From Corbicula japonica (Eukaryota; Mollusca; Bivalvia; Venerida; Cyrenidae), in NCBI GenBank assembly GCA_038501625.1, contig JAZAYU010000001.1, forward strand, positions 620,001-684,000: DNA of 64,000 nucleotides, in the 5' to 3' direction. The translations under genes and the position numbers were made by a program. Positions 34,367-45,637 of the stretch are shown here, one piece after another (position 1 is the stretch's first letter; the number at the start of each line of letters is the position of its first letter). A model generated the notes under the pieces. It ran no database searches. It was not told where the DNA came from and saw only the letters and a list, made by a program, of their open reading frames with translations.

Positions 34367-35260
34367 AAAGTTTTACATGAAATATAAATATTTGCAAATC
34401 TTATTTATACAAAAGGACCAGGTTTATATTGAGGCAATAATAACGATGAATAACAGCCAAACCCAGGTAAAAATTACAAGGGACAACTTTTTCGCCCTAA
34501 ACAACACCACACCAGCAAAATATCTTATTTTTACGTCAAAGATGCGAAGAAAAGATTGAAAACAAGACTAAGGCTGAAAACCATCAAGAATAGTGTAAAG
34601 AAATTTTACTATTTTCTCCATTTGAAGCTTATTCTACAGCCTGAACGACCTCTTTATAAAATTCCAGCATACTGTCTTTGGTTCCAACTGAAATAACATT
34701 TAGTTTATGTCTAAAACTTACGACAAAAGTCGGTTTAATTTTACTTCATTAAAAGTATATGAATATTTTCTCTCGCTCTTTCTCTCTGTTGAATAAAACA
34801 GTTAATAACATAATCACTTACTTTACTAGACGTTTTCAGAAATATTCTTTGTGGAGTCCACTACGTAAACGTTACTACACAAATACCCAATCATGCCGAA
34901 CAGTTAGGAAAATTATATACATTTGTAGAAACAGAAACATCTCTATAGGGTTATAAGTATATATTTAGAAGTGTATGTTCATTTCAGAAGTAAGTTTGAA
35001 ACTTGTTACACACCTTAATAGTTACATATATAGAGATATCTTTATATAAAACTATAATAAACAACAAAAGCGGTTTTTGAATTTATTTTTATTTGCATAT
35101 ATAGTGTCCAGGACCAATTCAATAGTTGTGTTCAACACTATAATTTATATATAAAAACTTTTCACACAACCTATACTTTTATTGACGACTGCTTTAAGAG
35201 AAGTGATGCTGGCAACATCATTATACACTGTATTAGGAAATATCTTAGACAACACATCAA
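34367..35260. other. Nothing recognised
   Basis: AT-rich DNA between repeat F and the right arm of the inverted duplication; only short chance ORFs. Confidence 0.35.
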
Positions 35261-35595
35261 CCAAAATGGCGGCCGTAGATGAAGAACGGATGAATTATAA
35301 CCAAAAATGAGAAAATACTGGCCGATGTGAAAACCTGCTATACGCTACATATGTAAAAAAGGTAATATTTAACTTCATTTGCGCATTAAACTGTTAAATG
35401 AAAGTAGAAAATGTGAATTGGGTCCGAAAGGGGCCGCAAAACTGTACACAATGTAGTTCTTTTAGCTTGCGCCATTGACGTAAACAGCCCGAACTGACAT
35501 TATATGTACCTTGGTTTGTCATTTTCTATTGAAATGTATAAGCTAGATCGGGCTTACTTATAAGCTCGATCAAGCATAATTACCAGCCTGTTTAA
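35261..35595 (+). promoter_or_regulatory. Right arm of the inverted duplication
   Basis: The plus strand reads ACCAAAATGGCGGCC, ATGAGAAAATACTGGCCGAT, TGTAAAAAAG|GTAATA and CAGCCCGAACTGACATTAT, the same order as the left arm on the minus strand. It carries about 40 extra bases near 35390-35430. The short ATG frame stops after 14 codons. Confidence 0.6.
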
Positions 35596-36198
35596 CTGGT
35601 CCGCAATGAAAATTGAGCTTTTCTATGGACAAGTAGTCTTAAAAAATTTGATACTGTCTGATATGATTTCCGGCTTGTCCCAGGGTCAAGCTAGAGGGTT
35701 TGTCCAGCCTTGTGCAGCATAATTTGTAGTCGAAATATCAACGCGATCAGAGCTACGCCCTGCGCGTTGAACACAATAAAGACCAATTTAGTGGTGGACG
35801 TTCCGACTCAAAATTGAGTCGGAAGAAAAATTCTTAAAAAACCAATAAAACAACAAAATTGGAATGAAAGAATTAGTTACCTTTGAAGATATATTCCTTA
35901 AGAAGTAATTTCTACACACTTTATTATATGACATAGGTTCATAAGACAATAATCCTATTTAAACTACACCCTGTAACACATCGATACAATTTCCCTATTC
36001 GCCATTGAATGCGTGACGTCATAGCAGTAAAGTGCACAATGCGGAATCATGTACGCGGGTTTTTACGACGATAATTTTATAGTGATTTTTAACTGCTATA
36101 TATCTTATGCCCTTAATTGACATAGTTATCAAAATTACGATAAATATTCAATATTATTACCAAGGAATTTGTATATTTGTGTAAAAGCGTTTTCCACC
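35596..36198. other. Nothing recognised
   Basis: Contains a short hairpin around 35807 (CCGACTC/GAGTCGG). No gene seen. Confidence 0.35.
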
Positions 36199-39100
36199 GC
36201 TTTACAGTCAAAACGTCCCCAAGTCAAAACGTCCTGTAGTCAAAACGTCCCCAGTTTTGGTCAAAACGCCCCCAGTTTTGGTCAAAACGTCCCCAATCAG
36301 ATTTTTCTTTGGTTAGAACGTCCCCAGTTTTGGTCAAAACGTCCCCAGTTTTGGTCAAAACGTCCCCACTTTCAGTCAAAACGTCCCCAGTTTTTTTGGG
36401 AATGGTGTGGAATTAAGGTCATTAAACGAGTAGTATATTCTTTAAACAAAACAGAAATGAAGCCTGATTTTGTTGTTGTTTTTTTCTTTCAGGAATGATG
36501 TGGAAATTTTCAGGAGCAGCAGTGATCGCCGCAAGATGAAAATTGCGATTATTTCTGTTACTATGCATTAATAAAATATTTTTAAAAGCATACGTGTGAT
36601 ATCCCGCCGGGAAACTGAAAATTCCCGATTTTTGGGCCTTTATCCCGTTTCCCGCTTTCAAAGATCGAATTCCCGCTTTTTCGCCTTAAGTAAAAAATAA
36701 ATAAAATGTCAACCATAAAAGTCCAAAATCGAGCCGATACACCGTCCTTATCTCGGACTTGACTACATAACGGCTTTATCAAAACGTGCCGAACGTTTAA
36801 TCAGTGTCATTAAAAGGATTAACGCGATAATTAGGTGACACTTGACCGATGAAGTTGTTAATAGAGTTCTTTCACATTGTTACCTCCCCTTAGCGCTCTC
36901 TAAAATTGAAGAGCATATTTAGTCGATAAATGCACGCGAGGGGGCATCGTTTACTATTGTTAATATGACTAAGTGATTATAAAATTAAGAAAATGTTGAT
37001 TAATCATTTCAAATTTATAAATAAGTAAGTTCAGTCAAACAACGAAGAATAAAAAAAACGTTACGATCATTTAAAAGCACATCAAGAAAGTTTATGCGCA
37101 TTTTAAAAAATGTTTATCGCGGTATTTTCAGGACGCGAGTATCCAACGGATTTGTTAGGGTTTTTTATGAAAACACACACGTGAATTGTGTTTACTAAAA
37201 ATAAATCTGTATAATTGACAATTCAGACGAACATTATCGGACATTTTACCGCTTTACGGCATTTTTTGTAACGCTATAATTTATAGTGGAATGAGACATA
37301 ATTATATTCTGATGTAGCTCGTCGGCGACTAGGTTGATATGTGTTTTGCTTGTTTTGCTTTTGAGAAAAAATATTACATATTCATGGGTGAAAGTTAAAA
37401 ATTCTGAAAATCCTGAAATCCTGAAAATTTGTCAATTTATATAGGAAAATTAAAGAAAATCAACCATTTTTAGACACACAGAATCCTGAATTCAGGATTA
37501 ATCCTGAAAACTTTCACCCATGCATATTTACATAATAGGATGATTCCAGCTACAACCCGAGAAATCGTTAAATTGATTGAACCAAACGAATATTGCCGGA
37601 CGGCAGGCCAACCAAAACCTATTCAAAAAAATCCAGAGAGTTTTGTTGTTTTTTTTTTAATAAAAACTATTTTGATGTTGAAGTTCGTAATTGTTGTCGC
37701 TGAAGCTTTTGAAATATAATATTTTCATTTCTGTTTAAAATCAAAATGACCATGGACCAAAACAAATGAACGGGACTGCGATATTCAGGTCCGAGTTTAG
37801 TTTTATGACACTTAGCTATTGTGTACATGTGTGCCCGAGGCAGCGTGTCACTATCACGTAATCTCTCAATAAACAGGAAATTTTGGAGCCGTGACCAAGA
37901 CCAAGTTTCTTAATATTAAATAATATAATTGTAAAACCCATTCTAAATTCAGTTAAATTTATGTTTCATTAATTATCCTTTTCAATATTTTTAAATCCTG
38001 AGATTTTGCCTGAAAATCCTTAGATCCGGAGAAGAACCTTACGGTCCGGAGATTTCAGATAAAATCCTGAGATTTTTGAGGTCTGCGGACATTTTATCTT
38101 CTTTCTACATCATTCACGTAACACGTAGATATTCATGAAATGCGACTTCAACTAATGTCTATTGACTATGGCTGACGATTTTATAAAAAAAATGATGTTT
38201 ATAATAACATGAATAACTTAATAAGCTTAACGGGCGTTGAATACAACGACGAGTATTCAACGCCGATACATTGCTGAATTCATCCTTTTACCTCCAATTT
38301 AGAGAGATCATGTAACATAAAATATATTTCTTGAAGTAAACGCATTTTGTCAGAAAAACTCGATACGCTTATATATGTGTCTGTGGAAAATATACAGTAA
38401 CGTGTAATCCACAATGTATTTGTTTTCATATAAGACTTCCCGATTCAAAGTGGCAACCACGTCTTTGATTGTTTTACGCTTTTCACAGTAAAATCTTGCC
38501 GACCAGACGTTTTAAGCCTATTATATTCGGAAATTCTAAAACTCGAATTGATTATGCTTTATCATAATTATTATTATAATTTATCATTAGCTTTAAGATG
38601 ACACCGTGATCATATCTGTTCATTCTATTAGCAATGACACAGTTAAATGCCCCCTCACTTGTCGGTTTACGATAAAACCAATATTTTCCGCACCTAACGT
38701 GGCGTACGACGCATGCGCACAACAATGTGAAAGACCTCTATTGGATAATTGGTTGTTTGCACAGGCAATTCTTATCGAAATCACAAGTTTATGATGCGTT
38801 TAATTTGCCACCTGAATGCAATTAGCGGACTAGTTAAACAATAAGCGGTATCTTGTGAAGTTCGTTTAAAAATAACAGATGTAAGTATCCTCTTGAATAT
38901 GATTTATTAATTAGTCTATTTTTAACAAGATTTTTCTATGTATTTATTTTCCTTGGTACATGCTCACTTGCAGGATTCGTAATGGACTACGAGAAGGGAC
39001 TATGGAGAGCAGCACGCCACGTGTTTCCTGATATAGACATAAAAGGTTGTGCCTTCCACTGGGGCCAGGCTGTCTACCGCCATGTTCAGGTTAGTTTTCT

Positions 39101-40510
39101 TCCAAAACGGGCGATCTAAGTTTATCTATAAACGATGAAATTGAATTGAACAACAACAACAACGCTTAGTATGTGGTACTTGTAGTAATGTAAACAGTAA
39201 GTATATTATTTATTTATATTTCACTGTCTATTTCAGGAACTAGGACTCGCAACGCAGTATACTAGCGACAGAGGCACCAATTCGTTCATCCGTAAGATAC
39301 TGTGTCTACCGTTTGTTCCTGCGGAGCACATCCCTGGAGTTTTCGAAAATCTGCTCGAGTTCAACACTTGTGAGGAAGCGGATCCACTTCTAGACTACAT
39401 AGATAGAATCTGGATGAGGTCTACCATATGGCCGGTTGAGGATTGGTGTGTCTTCGGACAGTCTGTTCGTACTAATAACGATGTTGAAGGTATGGCGTAT
39501 TTTCAATTCATATAATAAAATTCAGTGACATACAACAAATCTAGTTACTCTAATTTACATTAGAGTTATAAAATACCATTTTCTAATATGCATTTTGTTA
39601 TCTTTTACCATTGTTAGTTTTGTATATTAATGAATGCATAAAATAATATTGGTTTCGTTTTCAGGGTGGCATCGGAGACTCAATCACCGGGCAGGTGTAT
39701 CCCCCCCGTTTTATACCTTGTTGAGGCTGTTGCACCAAGAGGCAGGAGAGATCTCCAACCAGGTTGCTCTGGTATCTGAGCTTAGCCTAAGAAGGATTCA
39801 ACGTAGCACGTATCGCGGTATGCAGTCAAAGCTGTTTGCTGCATGGGACAGGTAACAACATTAAATCTTTAAAAAAGTTATACATTTCTTACGTTCTGGT
39901 GATGTTAATTTACACTTGAATCTTTCGATAGTCTTTTGGTTCACTGAGTTAATTCCAATTTATTATTGTTCTTGGGAAGAAAGAATATTGAAATTGTCAC
40001 ACTTTTTGTTATTTTTGCAATTTCTATTCTAATATGTATAAATATATTTCAGCTACCGAGAAAGCAAGATATCAACAACAGGTCTTCTGAAGAAAGTGTC
40101 AGGAATCTATGGACATCGAATCCCAAACAGGGAGAACAACGACGATGAAGAGTAAAGACTGGACATAGTGACAATGGATAACATAGTTATATCGGTGTGA
40201 TTAAGTGACATTCAGTTTTATGTTATTTTGCGTAACATGTTCTTATGGATCAAATATACCATTATTATACTGTTTATATTAAATAAATTTCAAACTTGCC
40301 CTGGTTTCACTTATTAGTTATATTGGTGTGGTTATGTTGACATTCTGTTTTAAACCTTTATTCTATTTCAATTACCCAAGTCTGTATTTTAATCCATTTT
40401 TATTGGGGACGTTTTGACCAAGTTTCATTTACATTTGGGGACGTTTTGACCAAAATGGGGATGTTTTGACTTGGGGGCGTTTTGACTTGGGGACGTTTTG
40501 ACCTGCTTCC
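36199..40510 (+). mobile_element. Mutator-like (MULE) transposon, 4.3 kb, with TSD
   Basis: Both ends carry arrays of GTCAAAACGTCCCC in opposite orientation: about nine units at 36207-36390 and five at 40408-40501. The outermost matched stretch is TCAAAACGTCCCCAAGTC on both sides. TTTCCACC flanks the element (36191-36198 and 40511-40518), an 8-bp duplication fitting MULEs, which make 8-11 bp. The terminal 8 bases match poorly. Inside is the C-terminal half of a MULE transposase. The 2.5 kb between the left array and the first exon contains no recognisable transposase N-terminus. Confidence 0.88.
38974..40155 (+). CDS. MULE transposase, C-terminal half, four exons
   Basis: Exons 38974-39089, 39237-39489, 39665-39851 and 40053-40155 join by GT-AG introns in consistent phase, ending EENNDDEE-like acidic residues and TAA. 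From the first Met (38982) this gives 216 residues. Visible blocks are MDYEKGLWRAARHVFPDI (second catalytic Asp), GCAFHWGQAVYRHVQ, ELGLATQY, RTNNDVEGWHRRLN (the catalytic Glu region) and LSLRRIQRSTYRGMQ. These match the MULE transposases common in invertebrates. The zinc-finger domain and the first catalytic Asp are not found, and the first exon opens with an acceptor, so an upstream exon is missing or unrecognised. AATAAA follows at 40282. Confidence 0.85.
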
Positions 40511-40518
40511 TTTCCACC

Positions 40519-41074
40519 CTATAATAGACCTTTAATGTTTTTAACCTTTGGGATTTTGACCATCAAAAATTATCTAAAAATCCCGTAGGTTAAAATATTT
40601 TGACTACATAATTTGAAAATGACTCAAAAATTGGGAATCTCCGGCCTAGTGTGCCAATGCTTTATCAATCGATTCTGGAACTTGCTGATTATTACACATA
40701 CACTTACTTACTAAGTTAACTAAGTAAAACTAGAAATAACAAGACGTCAATGTGTTACCGGCTAAACCTTGTGGTTGTTTTGATTTGGCCTTGGAATTCA
40801 ACAAATGAACAGCACACAATTAATTCTTCATGTCTAAGCTTGATGTTAGATTCCAAAGTCGGTTTAGTCAATAAGCATTTAAAATTCTGTCTGCTGTTGA
40901 ATTTACCTGTTGAATCGATGCCATATTTCAGCTTTTTGTCAACTAAAAGCAGTATGCAACATCATCGCCATGTTTTGCCGTCAGCTACTGCGCATGCGCA
41001 CGGGAAGTTCACTGGTCGGTACTTTTCCCGGTAATCCGGTACTTCGGAATCATTTTTTAACCGATAAGAATGGA
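40519..41074. other. Nothing recognised
   Basis: No exon or named repeat seen between the MULE and element E copy 3. Confidence 0.35.
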
Positions 41075-41465
41075 CTCTTTCTTGCATACCAGATCAGGTC
41101 ATCCGGTGTTTTCACCCGTGTAGGAAATTTCGATCCTACACCCCCATGTAGAATGAGTCACGTGAGTGACGTCATATATTCAAGTTAGTGACGTCATTTA
41201 TAAAAAAAAGGTTTGCGATAATGTAAACATTTCAGCATATAAAGAACATAAATAAGTTTGTATACATACACAGAAATGTTATAAATAATAAAAGGTGTGC
41301 AAAAAAGTATCTTGCATGAGACATTCGGTAAAGATAGAAAAATCTGCCACCTCGGATGAACTGTTTTGGCGGGAACTCGACAGAGCCTCGTTCCCGCAAA
41401 ATAGTTAACCCTCGGTGACAGATTTTTCCATCTTCACCTCACACTAATGCATGATACTTATATTC
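41075..41465. mobile_element. Element E, copy 3
   Basis: CTTGCATACCAGATCAGGTC then CCGGTGTTTTCACCCGTGTA at the left, CACGTGAGTGACGTCAT in the middle, GCGGGAACTCGACAGAGCC hairpin and TTCACCTCACAC at the right. Opposite in orientation to copy 1. Confidence 0.7.
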
Positions 41466-42299
41466 TCAGTCGTTATCCAGAAATAAATAAACGACTGTTG
41501 TAAACCAAACCTCGGGGGATCTGATTGGTACTTGAATGACGTCATATGTGCTCTCGGTATTTTTTTAATGTTCTCTCACGCTTCTGATCAACTAGGCCTA
41601 TTACTCATCACAGTAATTTATGATACAACATGACATGGACATAGAGTAAATATGCATAGTTTGTGATAAACAAAAGAAGAGGTACAGCTTATACTTTATT
41701 AAATCAAAGCAACTAGAATCTGTAAACTGCGGGCCAAAAGACAGGGTATGGCAAATATTGTGCAGCATTTGTGCAACTGGAAGGTTAAACAAATTTCAGT
41801 ATGATAGGCATTTCAAACAAATATATTATGGCAATAAATTAGTGACCCGGTTTAGTCACCCTGTTGAGATAATCTGGGAAAATGCATCTTGTAATATGAT
41901 ATTCGTGTATTTTTAAATCTAACAACAGCTGGTGTTTAGCCGTTAATCTTCAGCTGCAAGCATTAACAAATCTCGTATATTGTTATATATACCTATAAGG
42001 GTTTGCATCACCGTAGAGGCAATACCATTTGTCAACAAATAATAGGTTATTCTGTATTCTTAAAATAATTAGGTTCAGGCGATCAAACTGCTTTATCTTT
42101 AAATATTCTTGAAGGGTCAATGTTATCTCTTACTTGTTAAAAAAATGTTATGTCTTTAATGATCAAATTCCAAGTCAATGTTTGACCTGAGAACTTGCTG
42201 TGCGAATTGCAACTTCATAAGATATTGTCCGATCACCACATGCTATTTAATTTTGCCTTTGACGATCTCTGTAAAAAGCAGGATTCATATCTTCAGATA
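41466..42299. other. Nothing recognised
   Basis: AT-rich DNA; a 63-codon minus-strand ORF has no family resemblance. Confidence 0.35.
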
Positions 42300-43680
42300 C
42301 CCCTATCTATCTTCCAGTAATGTCGAACCCCTGATGGGGACCTAGACATATGGCGCGTCTGCTGGGTGACTGTTAGTAAAGAATAAAGAATAAGAATGGA
42401 TAGGGTTTAAAAGAGCTGTAAAAAAGGAAGATAGAGGGGTTATGTTAAAAGTAAAAGTGTACTATGATAGCTTATGGGGAGACATGTCCAACACAGCCTA
42501 CAGCTTTGTTGAACTGCTCAATCGTCTGACATGAGACAATGTCTGGTGGTAGATTGTTCCAATGGAATATGGCTCGAGGGAAAAATGAGTATATGTTATA
42601 ATCAGTTGTAGCAGTAATAAGTTGATAAGCCAATGGGTGAGAATGTATTGACTTCCTAGTCATTGGGATAAGGTTTCCAGAAATGGGAATTTCTACAAGA
42701 GAGTTGGTTATCTTATACATCATGGCGAGACGACTGTCTATGCGCCGTTGATCTAATTTGCGCCAGTGTAGGGATTCAAGCATCTCCGATACAATGGAAA
42801 GTCGTCCAAAATCATTCTTGACCCATCGCGCTGCCCTGCGTTGCACTGCCTCGATCTGGTTTGTGAGTGTGTCCGTGTACGGGGACCAGACAGAGGAGCA
42901 ATACTCCAACTGAGGTCTGACAAGCATTTTTAAGGCTGTTGCTTTGAGGGGTTCAGAGTGAGTTTTTATATTCCTGCGCAGGAAGCCTAAGCTAAAACTG
43001 GCTTTTTTAGTTACTCTGTTAATGTGGGTATCCCAGGTCAAGTCTGATGTGATGTCTACCCCTAAGTATCTAGCTGAGGAGGTTGAAGCCAACTGAATAC
43101 CATACAAATAATATTTATTTGTACCGGTGTTTTGGACCTAGTAACATGAATCAACTGGCATTTAGACGGGTTAAACTCCATATCCCAGTCATGGCTCCAT
43201 TTTTTCAAGTGTGCATAGGTCATTTTGGAGGACTTTTGATTGATTTTTGGATGTGAGTGTTAAGTAGATGGCTGTGTCGTCAGCAAATAACCTTGCTTTG
43301 GATTGTATATTTTCTGGTAGGTCATTTATATATGCAAGGAATAGTAGGGGCCCAAGCACCGAGCCTTGGGGAACCCCAGAGGAAACAGGAATGGAAGGAG
43401 AGCATATGCCATTAATGACAACTGATTGTTGTCTATCATCTAGAAAGGCCTTAATCCATTTAAGATTTGAACCTCGAATGCCATATCCATGGAGTTTTAG
43501 GAGAAGTTTTTCATGGCTGACCTTGTCAAAAGCTTTGCTAAAGTCTAATAGGATATTCTCAAAATTCTCTTTTGTTCTGCTCAGCCCATTGTTTTTTTCA
43601 TTTAGGGCATTTACCATAGCGTTCAATATGAGAAATGAAAAAAACCTGCACAAAATATACCACAGTAGACAAAGCTGCAA
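42300..43680 (-). pseudogene. Non-LTR retrotransposon fragment (RT domain to 3' end), frameshifted
   Basis: The minus strand codes ILLDFSKAFDKVSHEKLLLK, GYGIRGSNLKWIKAFL, SGVPQGSVLGPLLFLAYIND and FADDTAIYL, the core of a CR1/Jockey-type reverse transcriptase with the FADD catalytic motif. The frame shifts inside an A-run near 43195 (LEKMEP-stop in place of LEKWSHDW). It then resumes as a 211-codon ORF (42472-43107) with ARYLGVDITSDLTW, LEYCSSVWSPY and WNNLPPDIV. The 5' side is truncated near 43620. The 3' tail holds TTCTTTATTCTTT repeats and GTCTAGGTCCCCATCAGGG. Confidence 0.9.
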
Positions 43681-44274
43681 CAGTTACTGTACACTTCCCA
43701 TATATAATTAGCATAATTAATTATATGACATGAACTTAGTTAAAAAAAAACAAACAACAAAGATGATGATTAATTCATTTATTACTGTACCAAATTGCTC
43801 TTTTTAGTTTATGGTGACTAAAAAGATTTTGTTAACACCATTAAAATAATTACACTATACATTATCACATCACTTTGTATGCAATAAATGCTAATTATAA
43901 ATGCACATATGTATATAATTAAAAGTTTATTGCATTTATCTGCTTCAAACAATTATTTCTATTAAGGTAGAACTGCAGTGCACCAATTATAGGTTTTATA
44001 TACAACATACAGTCTTATTATTTACATGAGGTATTTTTACAAAATAAAAATTTTATTTTGACATTAGCATATAAGCTTATTATCTCACATGAAAAAAATA
44101 TAATTACATGCAGTGAGATACATAAAATAAAAAACAGTATATTAGAAATGTTGTGAGAGTGTTCATCTTGAAGAAAATACTGGTACAAACAATTTATTTG
44201 ATATTTTTGTACAAAATTGAAATACTTAACAACAGTAATATATTATTTGCATAAAGGCTTCAGGAGCACAAATT
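43681..44274. other. Nothing recognised
   Basis: Very AT-rich; no exon or repeat named. Confidence 0.4.
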
Positions 44275-44419
44275 ACCCAAGGTTATAAAACTGAGATTGG
44301 AAACCAGTATCAAATCTCAAGCATCTGATTGGCTGAAATGGCGACCAGTCGCCATTTCAGCCGATCAGATGCTTGAGATTTGAGACTGATTTCCATGCTC
44401 AGTTTTATAACCTTGGGCA
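44275..44419. repeat. Foldback hairpin (family B), intact
   Basis: CCCAAGGTTATAAAACTGAG to CAGTTTTATAACCTTGGGC, centred on GACCAGTCGCC; immediately followed by a mini copy. Confidence 0.9.
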
Positions 44420-44482
44420 TAGGTTATAAAACTGAGATTGGAAACCAGTCTGAAAACTCAGTTTTTTATAATCTTCAGCCCA
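44420..44482. repeat. Foldback family B, deleted core
   Basis: GGTTATAAAACTGAGATTGG joins AACTCAGTTTTTTATAATC after only a few bases, so both arms have lost their inner halves. Confidence 0.75.
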
Positions 44483-45150
44483 GTCTTATTATTAACTTTA
44501 CTTGCCATTCATCAGCTTGTCAAGCATAATAACAGATGTTTTTTTCTGGTATTAAAGGACTAGGAAATCATTTAATATATGTGAAATAAGTGTTTGAATT
44601 ATTGAATATTAGTATACCCTTTTCTTGGCAAAAATTAAAATCATTAAAATACAATGTTCACATCATGTGTCGAAATTCCCACTCAGAATTTTAACACAGA
44701 TGGATAAATCATTGAAATTTATGTAAAAAAAAACAACAACACCCATAATCCTTTTGTATTTGACAAGGTAAACATAAAATTAAATACAATTTACATCGCA
44801 TGATAAAATCATTTAATCTTTTATAAAATTTTAACAATCCTTGAACAACATGCGATGATCTGCAGAAAGCTGTGAACACATAATTTATCATATATAAATA
44901 AATCATAACAAAAAGGAATTTCACAGTAAAATATAAAACACTGGCTGGTGTGAAGGTTTGTAATAATTTCTGGAGTTAAAATGAAAGACAAATCAAATGG
45001 TTTAATATGTCTAAGTTCTAAGATATGTACAACCATCCAAAGTAAGGCAAGACAGGCTAAAATTTCTGATTCCTTACAGGCATATAAATAATTTAAATGT
45101 ACATAAAATTTCAAATTAGTGGGTAGCCAATGTACATAGGGTTTCAATTC
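44483..45150. other. Downstream of MPV17L-like gene, nothing recognised
   Basis: Possibly part of its 3' UTR; overlapping minus-strand ORFs are short and unrelated to known families. Confidence 0.3.
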
Positions 45151-45154
45151 AATT

Positions 45155-45258
45155 CAGTGGTTAACAATGTACACAGGCTTTCAATTCAGTGGTTAACAAT
45201 GTACACAGGCTTTCAATTCAGTGGTTAACAAATGTCCATAGGGTTTCAATTCAGTGAG
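45155..45258. repeat. 38-bp minisatellite at the MPV17L-like stop codon
   Basis: Three units of TTCAATTCAGTGGTTAACAA plus TGTACACAGGC, the last diverged. It overlaps the end of the coding region. Confidence 0.85.
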
Positions 45259-45637
45259 GACAGAGAATTAAGCACATGGTGTCTATTGGCATCAAAGAAT
45301 GTCCAAGCAAATCTGAGTGTGAATCACTGCTGTAATGAATGCAAACACTATTCTGTAAACTATAAGAATCTGTTTGTGAACCTTGCTGACCATGCTGTAA
45401 CAACATTTTCTTCATATTGTCTGTATTTACTTCTTGGCCTTCCCGGCATATCATCCTTGGAGCTTTATCTGGATTGCACAACAGATTGTCTGTATTTACT
45501 TCTTGGCCTACCTGGCATATCATCCTTGGAGCTTTATCTGGATTGCACAACAGATTGTCATTTATTGTCTCTGAGTGTGAGGTCTGTGAAATCCCCATAG
45601 ATTTATCTTTGTCATCTTTGTCTTTGTAAAAGACTGG
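45251..45637 (-). CDS. MPV17L-like last exon, repeat-bearing tail
   Basis: After ATACTTTAG it reads PVFYKDKDDKDKSMGISQ, then two copies of a 23-residue unit (DNLLCNPDKAPRMIC-x2-GQEVNT, about residues 196-241), and ends DTMCLILCPH. The DNA units (69 bp) lie near 45422-45559. No family member known to me has such a tail. Confidence 0.8.
   Translation of the reverse strand, partial: PVFYKDKDDKDKSMGISQTSHSETINDNLLCNPDKAPRMICQVGQEVNTDNLLCNPDKAPRMICREGQEVNTDNMKKMLLQHGQQGSQTDSYSLQNSVCIHYSSDSHSDLLGHSLMPIDTMCLILCPH

Noticed and set aside
36169..36498. 109-codon plus-strand ORF with repeated KRPQFWS
   Set aside because: It is the translation of the MULE terminal array, not a gene.
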